Origin: Nocardia ninae NBRC 108245
Lineage (GTDB): Bacteria; Actinomycetota; Actinomycetes; Mycobacteriales; Mycobacteriaceae
Direction: 5' to 3'
Length of the DNA stretch: 64,000 nucleotides
Assembly: GCF_007990755.1 (NCBI RefSeq)
Contig: NZ_BJXA01000004.1
Span: forward strand, 124,001-188,000
Position 1 is the stretch's first letter; every line of letters starts with the position of its first letter. Below are positions 18,433-26,435 of the stretch, one piece after another. A program made the position numbers and the translations under genes. Below the pieces are notes generated by a model, which searched no databases, was not told where the DNA came from, and saw only the letters and a program-made list of their open reading frames with translations.

Positions 18433-19128
18433 ATGGGACACAGCGAGCACGTCGACATCACCGCGCAACTCAGCGCCGACCGGGACCCGCGAACCTCGGC
18501 GCCGGTGTCCGGGCGCGTCCGTGTCGCTGTGCACACCACGGATCCGATCACCCGCATGGGCGTGCTGGCGTCGCTGCGTGGACGGGCAGAGGTGCAGGTC
18601 GTTTCCGGTGACGAGACGGCACGAGCGGCGGTACGGGTGGTCGCCGCAGACCGAGTCACCGCGGAAACGCTTGCGTTGCTGCGTGATTCAGCGGAACAGG
18701 CGGACTGCCCGGTGGTCCTGGTGGTCTCCGACGTCGATCCGGCCTACTTGCTGATGGTCGCCGAGTGCCGCGTCGTCGCGATACTCCCCCGCGCGGCCGC
18801 CACCCCGGACCGAGTGATCGCAGCGGTCGCAGCCGCAGCGGCCGGCGCCGGGCTCATCGCACCGGATCTACTCGGCGAACTGCTGCGCCAACTGGAACGA
18901 CTGCATCGGGAGGTGCTCACCCCCAACGCGCTGACCGCCGCGAGCCTGACCGCGCGTGAGATCGAGGTGATCCGGCTGCTCGCCGACGGTTTCACCGCCG
19001 AGATAGCCAGACGGATCAACTACTCGGAACGCACGGTGAAAACGGTGATCTACGGCGTCACCAGGCGGATGAATCTGCGCAGCCGGGCCCAGCTGGTCGC
19101 CCACGCGGTACGCCACGGTGTGATTTGA
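18433..19128 (+). CDS. LuxR/NarL-family transcriptional regulator
   Basis: A 231-residue regulator with a C-terminal LuxR helix-turn-helix (LTAREIEVIRLLADGFTAEIARRINYSERTVKTVIYGVTRRM, about 170-212). The N-terminal half resembles a response-regulator receiver (VRVAVHTTDPITRMGVLASL) but the acidic pair and surrounding motifs are weak, so it may work without phosphorylation. The start is uncertain: ATG at 18433 is chosen because homology-like sequence starts after it, but in-frame ATG at 18391 is possible. It probably belongs to the enzyme locus 12.5-18.3 kb. Confidence 0.78.
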   Translation: MGHSEHVDITAQLSADRDPRTSAPVSGRVRVAVHTTDPITRMGVLASLRGRAEVQVVSGDETARAAVRVVAADRVTAETLALLRDSAEQADCPVVLVVSDVDPAYLLMVAECRVVAILPRAAATPDRVIAAVAAAAAGAGLIAPDLLGELLRQLERLHREVLTPNALTAASLTAREIEVIRLLADGFTAEIARRINYSERTVKTVIYGVTRRMNLRSRAQLVAHAVRHGVI

Positions 19129-19270
19129 GCCGCCTGCCGCGCCGTCATGTTTAGAACTGAAGTGACGGGGATTACCTGTATCGAAGCGTGACGACCGTAG
19201 GCTCGGGCGGGTCCACTGGGTGGTCGACAGATGTCGCGATGGAAGTAGCCGGCTGGAAGGGCTGTGAGCA

Positions 19271-19939
19271 ATGCTGCGGAAGTTCCTTGATCAGGGTGTC
19301 GTCTCGTTGATCGACAAGTCGGCGCGGGCGCAGGCACCGCTGGTGCGCAAGTACACCGGCTTCGTCCGAGGCAGGCATCCGAGCGAATCCCCCGAGCAGA
19401 TCGTCGACCGGCTCGGACGGCATTACTTGATCGCGGTGACCGCCAGCGGCGTGGTCGTCGGCCTCAGCGCGGCGGTGCCGGGTGTCGGCACCCTGGTCGG
19501 GTTGGCCGCGGCCGGAGCGGACACCGTGTTCTTCATCGAGGCCTCGACGGTGTATGCCGTTGGCGCTACCGAAGTTTCGGGCAGTAAGGCCACGGCCCCG
19601 CGGCCGCCGCTCGTCTCGGCGGTTGTACTCGGCCAAGCGGGAACCGAGGGCCTCGGCGCTGCGGGCCGCTCGGCCAAACAGTGGGATACCAAGCTGGCCA
19701 ACAAGCTTCCGATCATCCGGCGGATGGACGACTCGCCGATCAAGCGGTTCCTCGTCCAATTCATCGTCAAGCGGGGCGCGCTCGCGTTCGGCAAGGTGAT
19801 CCCCGCGGGCATCGGCGCCGTGGTCGGCGGCGTCGGTAACAACGCGCTGGCTCGCGGCGTCATCAAGAACCTGCACGAAGCTCTGGACGAGGCAGAGCCC
19901 GGCCGGGCGGTGTCCGCGTCATCCACCAAGGGCGCCTAA
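19271..19939 (+). CDS. conserved hypothetical protein, possibly membrane-associated (EcsC-like)
   Basis: A 222-residue protein. After a charged N-terminus comes a glycine- and alanine-rich hydrophobic segment (ASGVVVGLSAAVPGVGTLVGLAAAGADTVFFIEA, about 58-91) and another near the end (VIPAGIGAVVGGVGNNALARGV), resembling EcsC-family proteins. Function unknown. The gene overlaps the convergent 19919 gene by 21 bases. ATG at 19271 has a modest AAGGG 9 nt upstream. Confidence 0.6.
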   Translation: MLRKFLDQGVVSLIDKSARAQAPLVRKYTGFVRGRHPSESPEQIVDRLGRHYLIAVTASGVVVGLSAAVPGVGTLVGLAAAGADTVFFIEASTVYAVGATEVSGSKATAPRPPLVSAVVLGQAGTEGLGAAGRSAKQWDTKLANKLPIIRRMDDSPIKRFLVQFIVKRGALAFGKVIPAGIGAVVGGVGNNALARGVIKNLHEALDEAEPGRAVSASSTKGA

Positions 19940-20602
19940 CGGGCCACCGGTGCGCCGCGCAAGTGCGGGAACGCCGTCGCCGGTCAACTGTGCCAACCCG
20001 GCGGGACGGCCGGTGACCACCAGCAGCAGCGCCGCGATCGGACCTCGGACATCGATGCCTGCGCCGTAGGACCAGTCGATGTCGGTGGCGCGCAACGCGA
20101 ATCCGTCGAGGCGGTGTTTCTTCCACACCGGCCAGCCGATCTCCGTCGCGGTGGTGGCGCCGGTCGCGGCCGCGTCGACCGGGAGCTCGATGGTGCGACC
20201 CAGCGGGATGGCGATGTCCTGGCCGTGCACCATGGTGTCGAAGAGGATGTTGCGATAGTTGGTGGGGCCCGGCAGTTTTCGGGACGACGCGTGCGTGCGC
20301 AGCATCCCGACCAGCTCAGCGGGTGGGCGTTCGGCGGCGCGCACGGTGAGGTCGTCGATGAGCCGGTTGTAGTTCCCGTTCGCGCGCAGACCGGCGACGA
20401 ACAGGGCGCCGAGTGACGGCGGGTGCGGCGTCAGTGCGATGTGCGCGGCGACGTCGCGGATCCGCCAGCGGGCGCACAGCGACGGCAGCTCCCATTCCGC
20501 CGGTGTCAGCTCGGCGAGCACGTCGGCGATGGCGAGGCGCTGCTGTTCGATGACCCGCCAGCTGGCCTCGCGGTCGAGCAGCGGTGATGTGTTCGCCGAC
20601 AT
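19919..20602 (-). CDS. maleylpyruvate isomerase / DinB-like family protein (mycothiol-dependent type)
   Basis: A 227-residue four-helix-bundle protein of the MDMPI/DinB family: LAELTPAEWELPSLCARWRIRDVAAHIA at the N-terminus and DTMVHGQDIAIPLGR in the middle, whose histidines (AAHI, VHGQD) form the expected metal site. Members use mycothiol for isomerisation or detoxification; the substrate here cannot be told. It is divergent from a MarR regulator, and the shared intergenic region contains an overlapping palindrome, so it is likely the MarR target. Confidence 0.82.
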   Translation of the reverse strand: MSANTSPLLDREASWRVIEQQRLAIADVLAELTPAEWELPSLCARWRIRDVAAHIALTPHPPSLGALFVAGLRANGNYNRLIDDLTVRAAERPPAELVGMLRTHASSRKLPGPTNYRNILFDTMVHGQDIAIPLGRTIELPVDAAATGATTATEIGWPVWKKHRLDGFALRATDIDWSYGAGIDVRGPIAALLLVVTGRPAGLAQLTGDGVPALARRTGGPLGALGG

Positions 20603-20620
20603 CGGGCACCTCCGGTAGCA

Positions 20621-20650
20621 TTAGTCAGCATCACTGACTAAATTAGTCAG
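20621..20650. promoter_or_regulatory. MarR operator: two overlapping palindromes
   Basis: Three half-sites lie in a row: TTAGTCAG (20621-20628), CTGACTAA (20634-20641) and TTAGTCAG (20643-20650). The last two form a perfect palindrome CTGACTAA-A-TTAGTCAG; the first two form another with a 5-base spacer. It is centred between the divergent MDMPI and marR genes and probably controls both. Confidence 0.8.
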
Positions 20651-20677
20651 CGGATCGTACTATTGTCAAGGAGTGGA

Positions 20678-21157
20678 ATGGCCGACGCCGACCTGAACGC
20701 GGGCCTGCTGATGTTCATCGCGCACCGGTCGATGGAGGATCGGATCTTCGCCGAGCTGCATGCGGCCGGGTTCACCGACATCACCGTGGCGCAGGGCCGG
20801 GTCGCGCAGCGCATCAGCCGCGACGGCATCCGCCTCACCGAGTTGGCCGAGCAGGCGCAGATCACCAAGCAGACCGCGGGGTTCCTGGTCGACCAGCTCG
20901 AACGCGCCGGGTACGTGGAGCGGGTCGCCGACCCGACCGACGGTCGCGCGCGCTTGGTCCGGCTGTCCGAGCGGGGCAGGAAGGTGGCGGTGTTCGCGAA
21001 CTCGATCGCCGACCGGATCGAAGCGGAGTGGGCCGCACACCTCGGGACCCGACGCATGCGCGAACTACGCGCCGCCCTCACCGCGCTGCGCGAGATCACC
21101 GACCCGTACGCCCATCCGGGAGGTGCGGCTGCCCGGCTCGGTAGCGGTCCCCGTTGA
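20678..21157 (+). CDS. MarR-family transcriptional regulator
   Basis: A 159-residue MarR regulator: the winged helix includes ITVAQGRVAQRISRDGIRLTELAEQAQITKQTAGFLVDQLERAGYVERVADPTDGRARLVRLSERGR (about 37-103, recognition helix ITKQTAGFLVDQL). It should bind DNA as a dimer and respond to a small phenolic or similar ligand. ATG at 20678 is preceded by AAGGAG with ideal spacing. Divergent from the MDMPI enzyme, with the palindromic operator between them. Confidence 0.92.
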   Translation: MADADLNAGLLMFIAHRSMEDRIFAELHAAGFTDITVAQGRVAQRISRDGIRLTELAEQAQITKQTAGFLVDQLERAGYVERVADPTDGRARLVRLSERGRKVAVFANSIADRIEAEWAAHLGTRRMRELRAALTALREITDPYAHPGGAAARLGSGPR

Positions 21158-21177
21158 GCAGCGAGGAGACTGGGCGC

Positions 21178-21567
21178 GTGACGGACGGAATTCAGCTGAT
21201 TGTGGTGGATGCCGCGAATGTCATCGGCTCGCGCCCGGATGGCTGGTGGCGCGATCGTGCGGGAGCGGCTCGAAGATTACTCGAGCAGCTGTCGGCTTCG
21301 GCGTTGCGGCGCGAGCAACCTGTCGAGTTGGTCGTCGTGCTCGAAGGCAAAGCGAAGGCGGCGGATCCGGAGGTGGATGACGTGCGGGTGGTGCAGGCAG
21401 CCAGCTCCGGAGACGACGCGATCGTCGACGTTGTCGCTGCAGCCGTCGAGCAGGACAGCACGCGGTCGATCACCGTCGTGACGGCCGACCGCGAACTGCG
21501 CGATCGCGTCGCAGCGCTCGGCGCGGACACCGTCGGACCCGGCTGGCTGTTGGACCGCCTCGGATAG
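21178..21567 (+). CDS. NYN-domain-like (YacP/PIN-type) hypothetical protein
   Basis: A 129-residue protein: VVDAANVIGSRPDGWWRDRAGAARRLLEQL at the start carries the Asp-Asn of NYN/PIN-like nucleases, and SGDDAIVDVVAA plus VVTADRELRDRV supply further acidic residues. This points to a metal-dependent RNase fold. I chose GTG at 21178 because GAGGAG lies 9 nt upstream; a TTG at 21154 overlapping the marR stop would add eight residues. It may be co-transcribed with marR. Confidence 0.68.
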   Translation: MTDGIQLIVVDAANVIGSRPDGWWRDRAGAARRLLEQLSASALRREQPVELVVVLEGKAKAADPEVDDVRVVQAASSGDDAIVDVVAAAVEQDSTRSITVVTADRELRDRVAALGADTVGPGWLLDRLG

Positions 21568-21647
21568 CGAACCGACCAGTCCTCATCTCTTTTGTGAAGG
21601 TTGGCCAACGGCCCCATAACAATTGGTCCGCTGGGTAGTCCCCCGGT

Positions 21648-21971
21648 ATGAGCGATGTATTCGAGGAACGTGGCCAGCCGTCCCTCGGGCGCGCCTCCCC
21701 CGAATTGCTGGCCGCCCGTGCGGTGATCGAACAGGCGAAGGGCGCGTTGATGCTGGTCTACGGGGTAGACGCGCAGCAGGCGTTCGGCATGCTGCGCCGC
21801 CGCTCGCAGGAGACCAACGTCAAACTGCGTGCGCTGGCCGCGCAATTGATCGCCGAACTCCCTTCGCTGGACCTCGCGCCACCGGAACTCCGAGCAAAAG
21901 TCGACTACTTGCTGCACATCGCCCACCCGGGGGGCACCAAATCTTCGGGCACACCACCCGCTGAGCTCTGA
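21648..21971 (+). CDS. stand-alone ANTAR-domain protein
   Basis: A 107-residue protein that is little more than an ANTAR RNA-binding domain: ARAVIEQAKGALMLVYGVDAQQAFGMLRRRSQETNVKLRALAAQLIAEL (about 22-71), with the expected alanines and AKG. ANTAR proteins bind paired hairpins in leader RNA and relieve termination. There is no sensor domain. A close relative with a PAS sensor is encoded at 23089 on the other side of the YdcF gene. Confidence 0.85.
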   Translation: MSDVFEERGQPSLGRASPELLAARAVIEQAKGALMLVYGVDAQQAFGMLRRRSQETNVKLRALAAQLIAELPSLDLAPPELRAKVDYLLHIAHPGGTKSSGTPPAEL

Positions 21972-22085
21972 CCAGCACCGGATCGGCGCGAATCCGTTGG
22001 GACGTATCGGACAATCCGTCCGTGGACACCGGGCGAATCCCGCCCCCGATGCGATCGGCGACGGCACGCCAGCTACGGTGCGCGG

Positions 22086-23087
22086 GTGATCCTGCTCACT
22101 GTCGGCTTGGTTCTGTTGGGTGTCTTCGCACTTCGGTTCCATCTGGATCGGCGGCGGCTGAGCAACGGAATCTATCTGCTGCTAGGGGTGGCGCTACTCG
22201 GCGCGTGGGCGCTCAGCTCGGGTAACGACATCGATCTGACGCGCGCCTTGGTCGGGCTGCTCGTGGTGCTGTCACCGCTGGTGGTGTTGGTGCTGGCCGG
22301 GCTGCTGCTCGCCAACGGCATGCAGATGGTGCGCCGCGAGGGGCTGCGGATCGCGAACCTGCTCTCGATCGGTCCGGGGATCGTCCTGCTGGTGCCCTAT
22401 GTGCTGCTGGGCGTCGCCATCGCTACCGGCAGCCTGCGCTCGGTCCTGCTGGCGTCGCTGGCGATGGCGGTGAGCTACTTCGGGTTCGTCTTCACCGGCT
22501 TCGTGTTGTACTCGCTGCTCTACGGATCGATGCCGTACAAACCGGGAATGGACGCGATCGTCGTGCACGGCGCAGGCCTGGTCGGCGCGCGCGTGTCGCC
22601 GCTGCTCGCCAGCCGGTTGGACCGGGCGATCCAGATCTACTGGGCCGAACTCGCGGAGGGCCGCCGCCCGGTGATCATCGCCAGTGGCGGTAAAGGGTGC
22701 GACGAGGCGGTATCGGAGGCCGCCGCGATGGCGGACTATCTCCGGGCCCGCGGCATACCCGACGACAGCGTGGCCACGGAGGCCAGGTCGACCACCACCC
22801 GGGAGAACCTGCTCTTCATCAAACGGCTGCTCGGCGAGCGCGGCACGTCGACCCGAATGGTCTTGGTCACCAGCAACTTTCATGTGCTGCGCACGGCCAT
22901 TCTGGCCCGCAGGCTGAAGCTGGACGCCGAGGTGACCGGCGCGCACACCGCCTTCTACTACCTGCCGAGCGCGATCCTGCGTGAGTTCGTCGCGATCGTG
23001 GTCGCCTACAAGTGGACCAACGCCATCACCTGCCTGACGCTCGTGGCGTTGCCGCTGGTGCTGGCCCTGGCCACCACCGGACACTGA
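22086..23087 (+). CDS. YdcF/SanA-family (DUF218) membrane protein
   Basis: A 333-residue protein with four to five predicted N-terminal membrane helices (to about 145) and a DUF218 domain: DAIVVHGAGLVG, VIIASGGKGCDEAVSEAAAM, STTTRENLLFIKRLL, LVTSNFHVLRTAILARRL. Family members influence envelope polysaccharide metabolism or vancomycin tolerance, but the activity is not settled. GTG start at 22086 with GCGGG before it. Its stop is directly next to that of the convergent PAS-ANTAR gene. Confidence 0.82.
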   Translation: MILLTVGLVLLGVFALRFHLDRRRLSNGIYLLLGVALLGAWALSSGNDIDLTRALVGLLVVLSPLVVLVLAGLLLANGMQMVRREGLRIANLLSIGPGIVLLVPYVLLGVAIATGSLRSVLLASLAMAVSYFGFVFTGFVLYSLLYGSMPYKPGMDAIVVHGAGLVGARVSPLLASRLDRAIQIYWAELAEGRRPVIIASGGKGCDEAVSEAAAMADYLRARGIPDDSVATEARSTTTRENLLFIKRLLGERGTSTRMVLVTSNFHVLRTAILARRLKLDAEVTGAHTAFYYLPSAILREFVAIVVAYKWTNAITCLTLVALPLVLALATTGH

Positions 23088-23088
23088 A

Positions 23089-23769
23089 TCAGGAGGCGTC
23101 GACGCGTTCGTGCACGGTCAGCAGCAGGTGATCGAAGCGATTGCGGAACCCCGCGCTGTCTTTGCTGAGCATCCGGAGTTCGTTCACGAACTGCGCGGCG
23201 AGGTCACGCAGCTTGGTGTTGGTCTCCTGGGAGCGCCAGCGCAGCACCCGGAACGCCTGATCCGCGTTCACCCCGTAGGCGAGGATCAACGCGCCCTTGG
23301 CCTGCTCGATCACGGCGCGCGCCTCGATCACCTCCGGCAGGATCTCCTCGAGCACCTCCTGCCGCTGTTCCTCGAGCCGTTCGGTCACGTCGACGTAGTA
23401 GCCGGAAGTGCCGACCGCGGTGCCGTCCTCGTCGACCATCAGGTCGCCGACCACGACGACCTCACGGACCTCGTCGTTGGTGTCGATGATCCGGTGCCTG
23501 CCACAGAACGGTTGCCCGGTTTCCGCCGCGGCGGCGATGCAGCTCGCGACATGCTCCCGATCGTCCGGGTGTTTGTGCGACAACAGCAGCTCGGTCGTCG
23601 GTTTCACGGTCCCCGGCTCGTACCCGTACATCGCCGCCAGCTCATCGGACCATTCCCACCGCTGGTCGGCAAACCAGAAGCGGAACCAGCCGGGCTCGGC
23701 GCACGCGTCGATGCCGATGGTCTCTTCCATCGCGCTCACCACTTCCGGTGAGACGTCGTCGCCAAGCGT
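23089..23769 (-). CDS. PAS-ANTAR RNA-binding sensor protein
   Basis: About 226 residues. The first half is a PAS fold (WSDELAAMYGYEPG, HPDDREHV, EDGTAVGTSGYYVDVTERLEEQ); the C-terminal part is an ANTAR domain (ARAVIEQAKGALILAYGVNADQAFRVLRWRSQETNTKLRDLAAQF). It probably senses a ligand or redox state and then binds leader RNA as an antiterminator. The start is uncertain: GTG at 23769 is preferred, but the frame is open to 23820. Its ANTAR domain is very similar to the protein at 21648. Confidence 0.85.
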   Translation of the reverse strand, partial: TLGDDVSPEVVSAMEETIGIDACAEPGWFRFWFADQRWEWSDELAAMYGYEPGTVKPTTELLLSHKHPDDREHVASCIAAAAETGQPFCGRHRIIDTNDEVREVVVVGDLMVDEDGTAVGTSGYYVDVTERLEEQRQEVLEEILPEVIEARAVIEQAKGALILAYGVNADQAFRVLRWRSQETNTKLRDLAAQFVNELRMLSKDSAGFRNRFDHLLLTVHERVDAS

Positions 23770-23968
23770 CACCCGTTCAGTATCCGCCGAAACACTCGTG
23801 CTTCGGAACCCGACCCACAAATACGCCGAACCTGTGACACCGGGCCGAGGGCTGACAAGATCGTCCGGAATGCGTAAGTCGAGAAGCCTGTCCTGACCAC
23901 CGGGGTTGTGCCATGCTCGTCACCGTCGGCGAATGTGGTTGCACCCCAGGCTGATCGCGAGGAGAAAC

Positions 23969-24790
23969 ATGAGCCTTGTTCCGTCGTTGCGGCGCCTCGG
24001 ATCGGCGACACTGGCCGGTGTGCTGGTCATGGCCCTCGCAGCCTGCGGGGATGCCGGACCCGACGCGCCCGCGGAAACCAACGCTCCGGTCGCGACCACG
24101 CCGATGGCCGACGAGACCGCCTTCGTCTCCGTCACCGACGTCGAGCCGACGATCCTGGTCGACGCGCGTTATTACGGGGAGCACAACTTTCTCGGCACCC
24201 GGGTGGCCGGTTACGAGGCGCCCCGCTGTTTGCTGACCAAGCAGGCGGCCGCGGCGCTGGCGGCGGTGCAGCGGGAATTGCAGCCGATGAACCTCTCGCT
24301 CAAGACCTACGACTGCTACCGGCCGCAGCGCGCCGTCGATCATTTCGTCGCGTGGGCGAAGGATCTCGGCGATGTGAAGATGAAGAAAGAGTTCTATCCC
24401 GCCGTGGACAAGGCGAATCTGTTCCGCGACGGCTATATCGCCGAGAAATCCGGGCACAGCCGGGGCAGCACCGTGGACCTCGCCATCGTCGCCCTGCCCG
24501 CGGCCGACCCGGAACCGTATCGGGACGGGGATCCGCTGCGCGAATGCTTCCTGCCCACCGAGCAGCGGTTCCGCGACAACATCCTCGACTTCGGCACCGG
24601 CTACGACTGCTTCGACCCGGCCGCGCACACCGCGAATCCGGCGGTCGGCGGCACCCAGCGAGCCGTCCGCGCGCTGCTGACCGAGCTGATGGAAGAACAC
24701 GGGTTCACCAATCTGGCCGAAGAATGGTGGCACTTCACCCTGAAGGACGAGCCGTTCCCGAAGACGTTCTTCGACTTTCCGGTGCGTTAG
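23969..24790 (+). CDS. VanX/DdpX-type D-alanyl-D-alanine dipeptidase lipoprotein
   Basis: A 273-residue exported protein with a lipoprotein signal (hydrophobic run, then lipobox LAAC near residue 24). The mature part has the zinc dipeptidase motifs: YDCYRPQRAV, SGHSRGSTVDLAIV (His and Asp ligands) and EEWWHFTL (catalytic Glu and His ligand). It cleaves D-Ala-D-Ala, either recycling peptidoglycan precursors or lowering glycopeptide targets. There is no vanHA or VanRS next to it, so a recycling role is more likely than vancomycin resistance. ATG at 23969 is set by GAGGAG 5 nt upstream. Confidence 0.88.
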   Translation: MSLVPSLRRLGSATLAGVLVMALAACGDAGPDAPAETNAPVATTPMADETAFVSVTDVEPTILVDARYYGEHNFLGTRVAGYEAPRCLLTKQAAAALAAVQRELQPMNLSLKTYDCYRPQRAVDHFVAWAKDLGDVKMKKEFYPAVDKANLFRDGYIAEKSGHSRGSTVDLAIVALPAADPEPYRDGDPLRECFLPTEQRFRDNILDFGTGYDCFDPAAHTANPAVGGTQRAVRALLTELMEEHGFTNLAEEWWHFTLKDEPFPKTFFDFPVR

Positions 24791-24961
24791 GCCGACACAG
24801 GGCCTCACCGTTCCTCTTCGCAGGTCGCGGCCTGCTCCTACACTGAAAAACAGCGGCACGGTCGACCGCAGGAGCGCCACGGCAATTCCGCGATCGGCAT
24901 ATCTCCCAGACCCGACCCGCCCAGGGCCGCAGCAGCAGGCCCGTTTCCCGGAGGAGGCGGC

Positions 24962-25504
24962 ATGCCCGATCCATCGCACCTGAAGATCTGCCTATTCGGC
25001 CAGGGGTGCACCTGCCCCACCGTCACCCTGTTCCTCGCGCCCGAACCGCTGATCCCCGGCGGCAGCATTCTGCACCTGCTCGAACAGGCGCCGCTCGCCG
25101 CAGGCACCGCCGCGCCGACCCCGGATGCCGACCTGGTCGACCTGGTGCAGACCGACTCGACCCATGCCGATCCGGGCCCGCTGGTGCGCACCGAATTCCG
25201 GGCGTTCCGGTCCGGCCTGCCCGACCCGCACGAGATCCGCACCATCCTGCACGATCGGCACATCACCGACACCGCACCGGTCGGGCTCGATCTCGACGAT
25301 CCCGCCGAAATGACCCGGCTCGCCCTGCTTCCCGAGCGCCCGATCGGATTCCGGCGCACCGAGGACTTCCAAGAGGAAGCCATCCGCCGCGCCATGCTCG
25401 CCGTGTATCGGCACTTCCAGGTGGACCAGCGAATTCGCCTGACCTATCACGGTTTCGCCGACCCGGCGACCGGCTGGTTTGCCCTGCGCACCGCGATCGC
25501 CTGA
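24962..25504 (+). CDS. hypothetical protein
   Basis: A 180-residue soluble protein with a strong ribosome binding site (GGAGGAGG) before ATG at 24962, so it is well supported as a gene. The start has a small cysteine cluster (ICLFGQGCTCP), the rest is mixed alpha/beta (LVRTEFRAFRSGLPDPHEIRTILHD, AIRRAMLAVYRHFQVDQRI). I recognise no family and see no catalytic motif. It is convergent with the methyltransferase gene, 5 nt apart. Confidence 0.7.
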   Translation: MPDPSHLKICLFGQGCTCPTVTLFLAPEPLIPGGSILHLLEQAPLAAGTAAPTPDADLVDLVQTDSTHADPGPLVRTEFRAFRSGLPDPHEIRTILHDRHITDTAPVGLDLDDPAEMTRLALLPERPIGFRRTEDFQEEAIRRAMLAVYRHFQVDQRIRLTYHGFADPATGWFALRTAIA

Positions 25505-25509
25505 CCGGG

Positions 25510-26316
25510 TCAGTCCTTGCGGGCGATCCCGCCGTACGCGCCGGACCGTTCGGGATGGTCGCCGACGTCGGCCGGATTGTCGGGACGCCACAGCGGCAGC
25601 TGCACCAGCCCAGGCTCGAGCATGGTCCAGCCCTGGAAGAATTCGGCGATCTCGGGCTTGGTACGCAGCACGATCTCGGTGGAGGTGCGCCCGGACAACT
25701 TCTGCGCTTCCAGGACTTCGTCGGGTTGCCCGTCGGCCGTGGCGTGGGTAATCGCCAGATAACTGCCGGGTGCGATCGCGTCCCGCAGCCGCGCGATACA
25801 GCCCGCGGGATCGGCCGCGTCGGGCACGAAATGCAGTACACCGAGCGCCAATACGGCCACCGGCTGCTCGAAGTCGAGCAGCCGCGCCACCTCCGGGTCG
25901 GCCAGAATGGCGTCGGGATCGCCGATGTCGGCTTGCACGACAGCGGCGGCGGGATTTCCCTCGAGGATGGCCCGGCTGTGCGCGACCGCGACCGGGTCGA
26001 TGTCGACGTAAACCACACGGGCCGACGGGTTTACCGCCTGGGCCACCTCGTGCACATTACCGACGGTCGGGATGCCGGAGCCGATATCGAGGAACTGGTC
26101 GATGCCCGCCTCGACCAGGAATCGCACGCACCGACGCAGCAAATCCCGGTTGGCACGCATGGTCTCGGCGACATTGGGCGTGAATTCCTCGATCTGGCGG
26201 GCCAGCATTCGGTCGATCTCGAAGTTGTGCATGCCGCCGACGAAGTAGTCGTAAACGCGAGAGGCGCTGGGACGATCCAGATCGATACCCTCGGGTGCCC
26301 AACTCGGTCTGGTCAT
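25510..26316 (-). CDS. SAM-dependent methyltransferase, DUF574/SCO2525 type
   Basis: A 268-residue protein of the actinobacterial DUF574 family: N-terminal PSASRVYDYFVGGMHNFEIDR, SAM motif FLDIGSGIPTVGN near 75-87, and VVYVDIDPVAVAHSR as motif II. Family members are numerous in Streptomyces and Nocardia, and their targets are unknown. Start ATG at 26316 (a TTG lies directly before it). It is divergent from the GGDEF-EAL gene. Confidence 0.88.
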   Translation of the reverse strand: MTRPSWAPEGIDLDRPSASRVYDYFVGGMHNFEIDRMLARQIEEFTPNVAETMRANRDLLRRCVRFLVEAGIDQFLDIGSGIPTVGNVHEVAQAVNPSARVVYVDIDPVAVAHSRAILEGNPAAAVVQADIGDPDAILADPEVARLLDFEQPVAVLALGVLHFVPDAADPAGCIARLRDAIAPGSYLAITHATADGQPDEVLEAQKLSGRTSTEIVLRTKPEIAEFFQGWTMLEPGLVQLPLWRPDNPADVGDHPERSGAYGGIARKD

Positions 26317-26435
26317 CAATCGCCAACCCTTCTCGAAACATCGCTTGCCAGCGACGAAAGCATCGCCATCGTAGCCGGGTTCGGGAGTGGCCGCAGTTGG
26401 GCGGAGCTCCGCAAATCGGACTACGATCAGACGTT

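Noticed and set aside
22020-22085. Possible ANTAR target hairpins before the YdcF gene
   Set aside because: No pair of stems with the A-x-x-G hexaloop pattern could be recognised by eye.
24790-24962. Vancomycin resistance cluster around the VanX-like gene
   Set aside because: No vanH, vanA-type ligase or two-component genes lie nearby, so a resistance operon is not supported.
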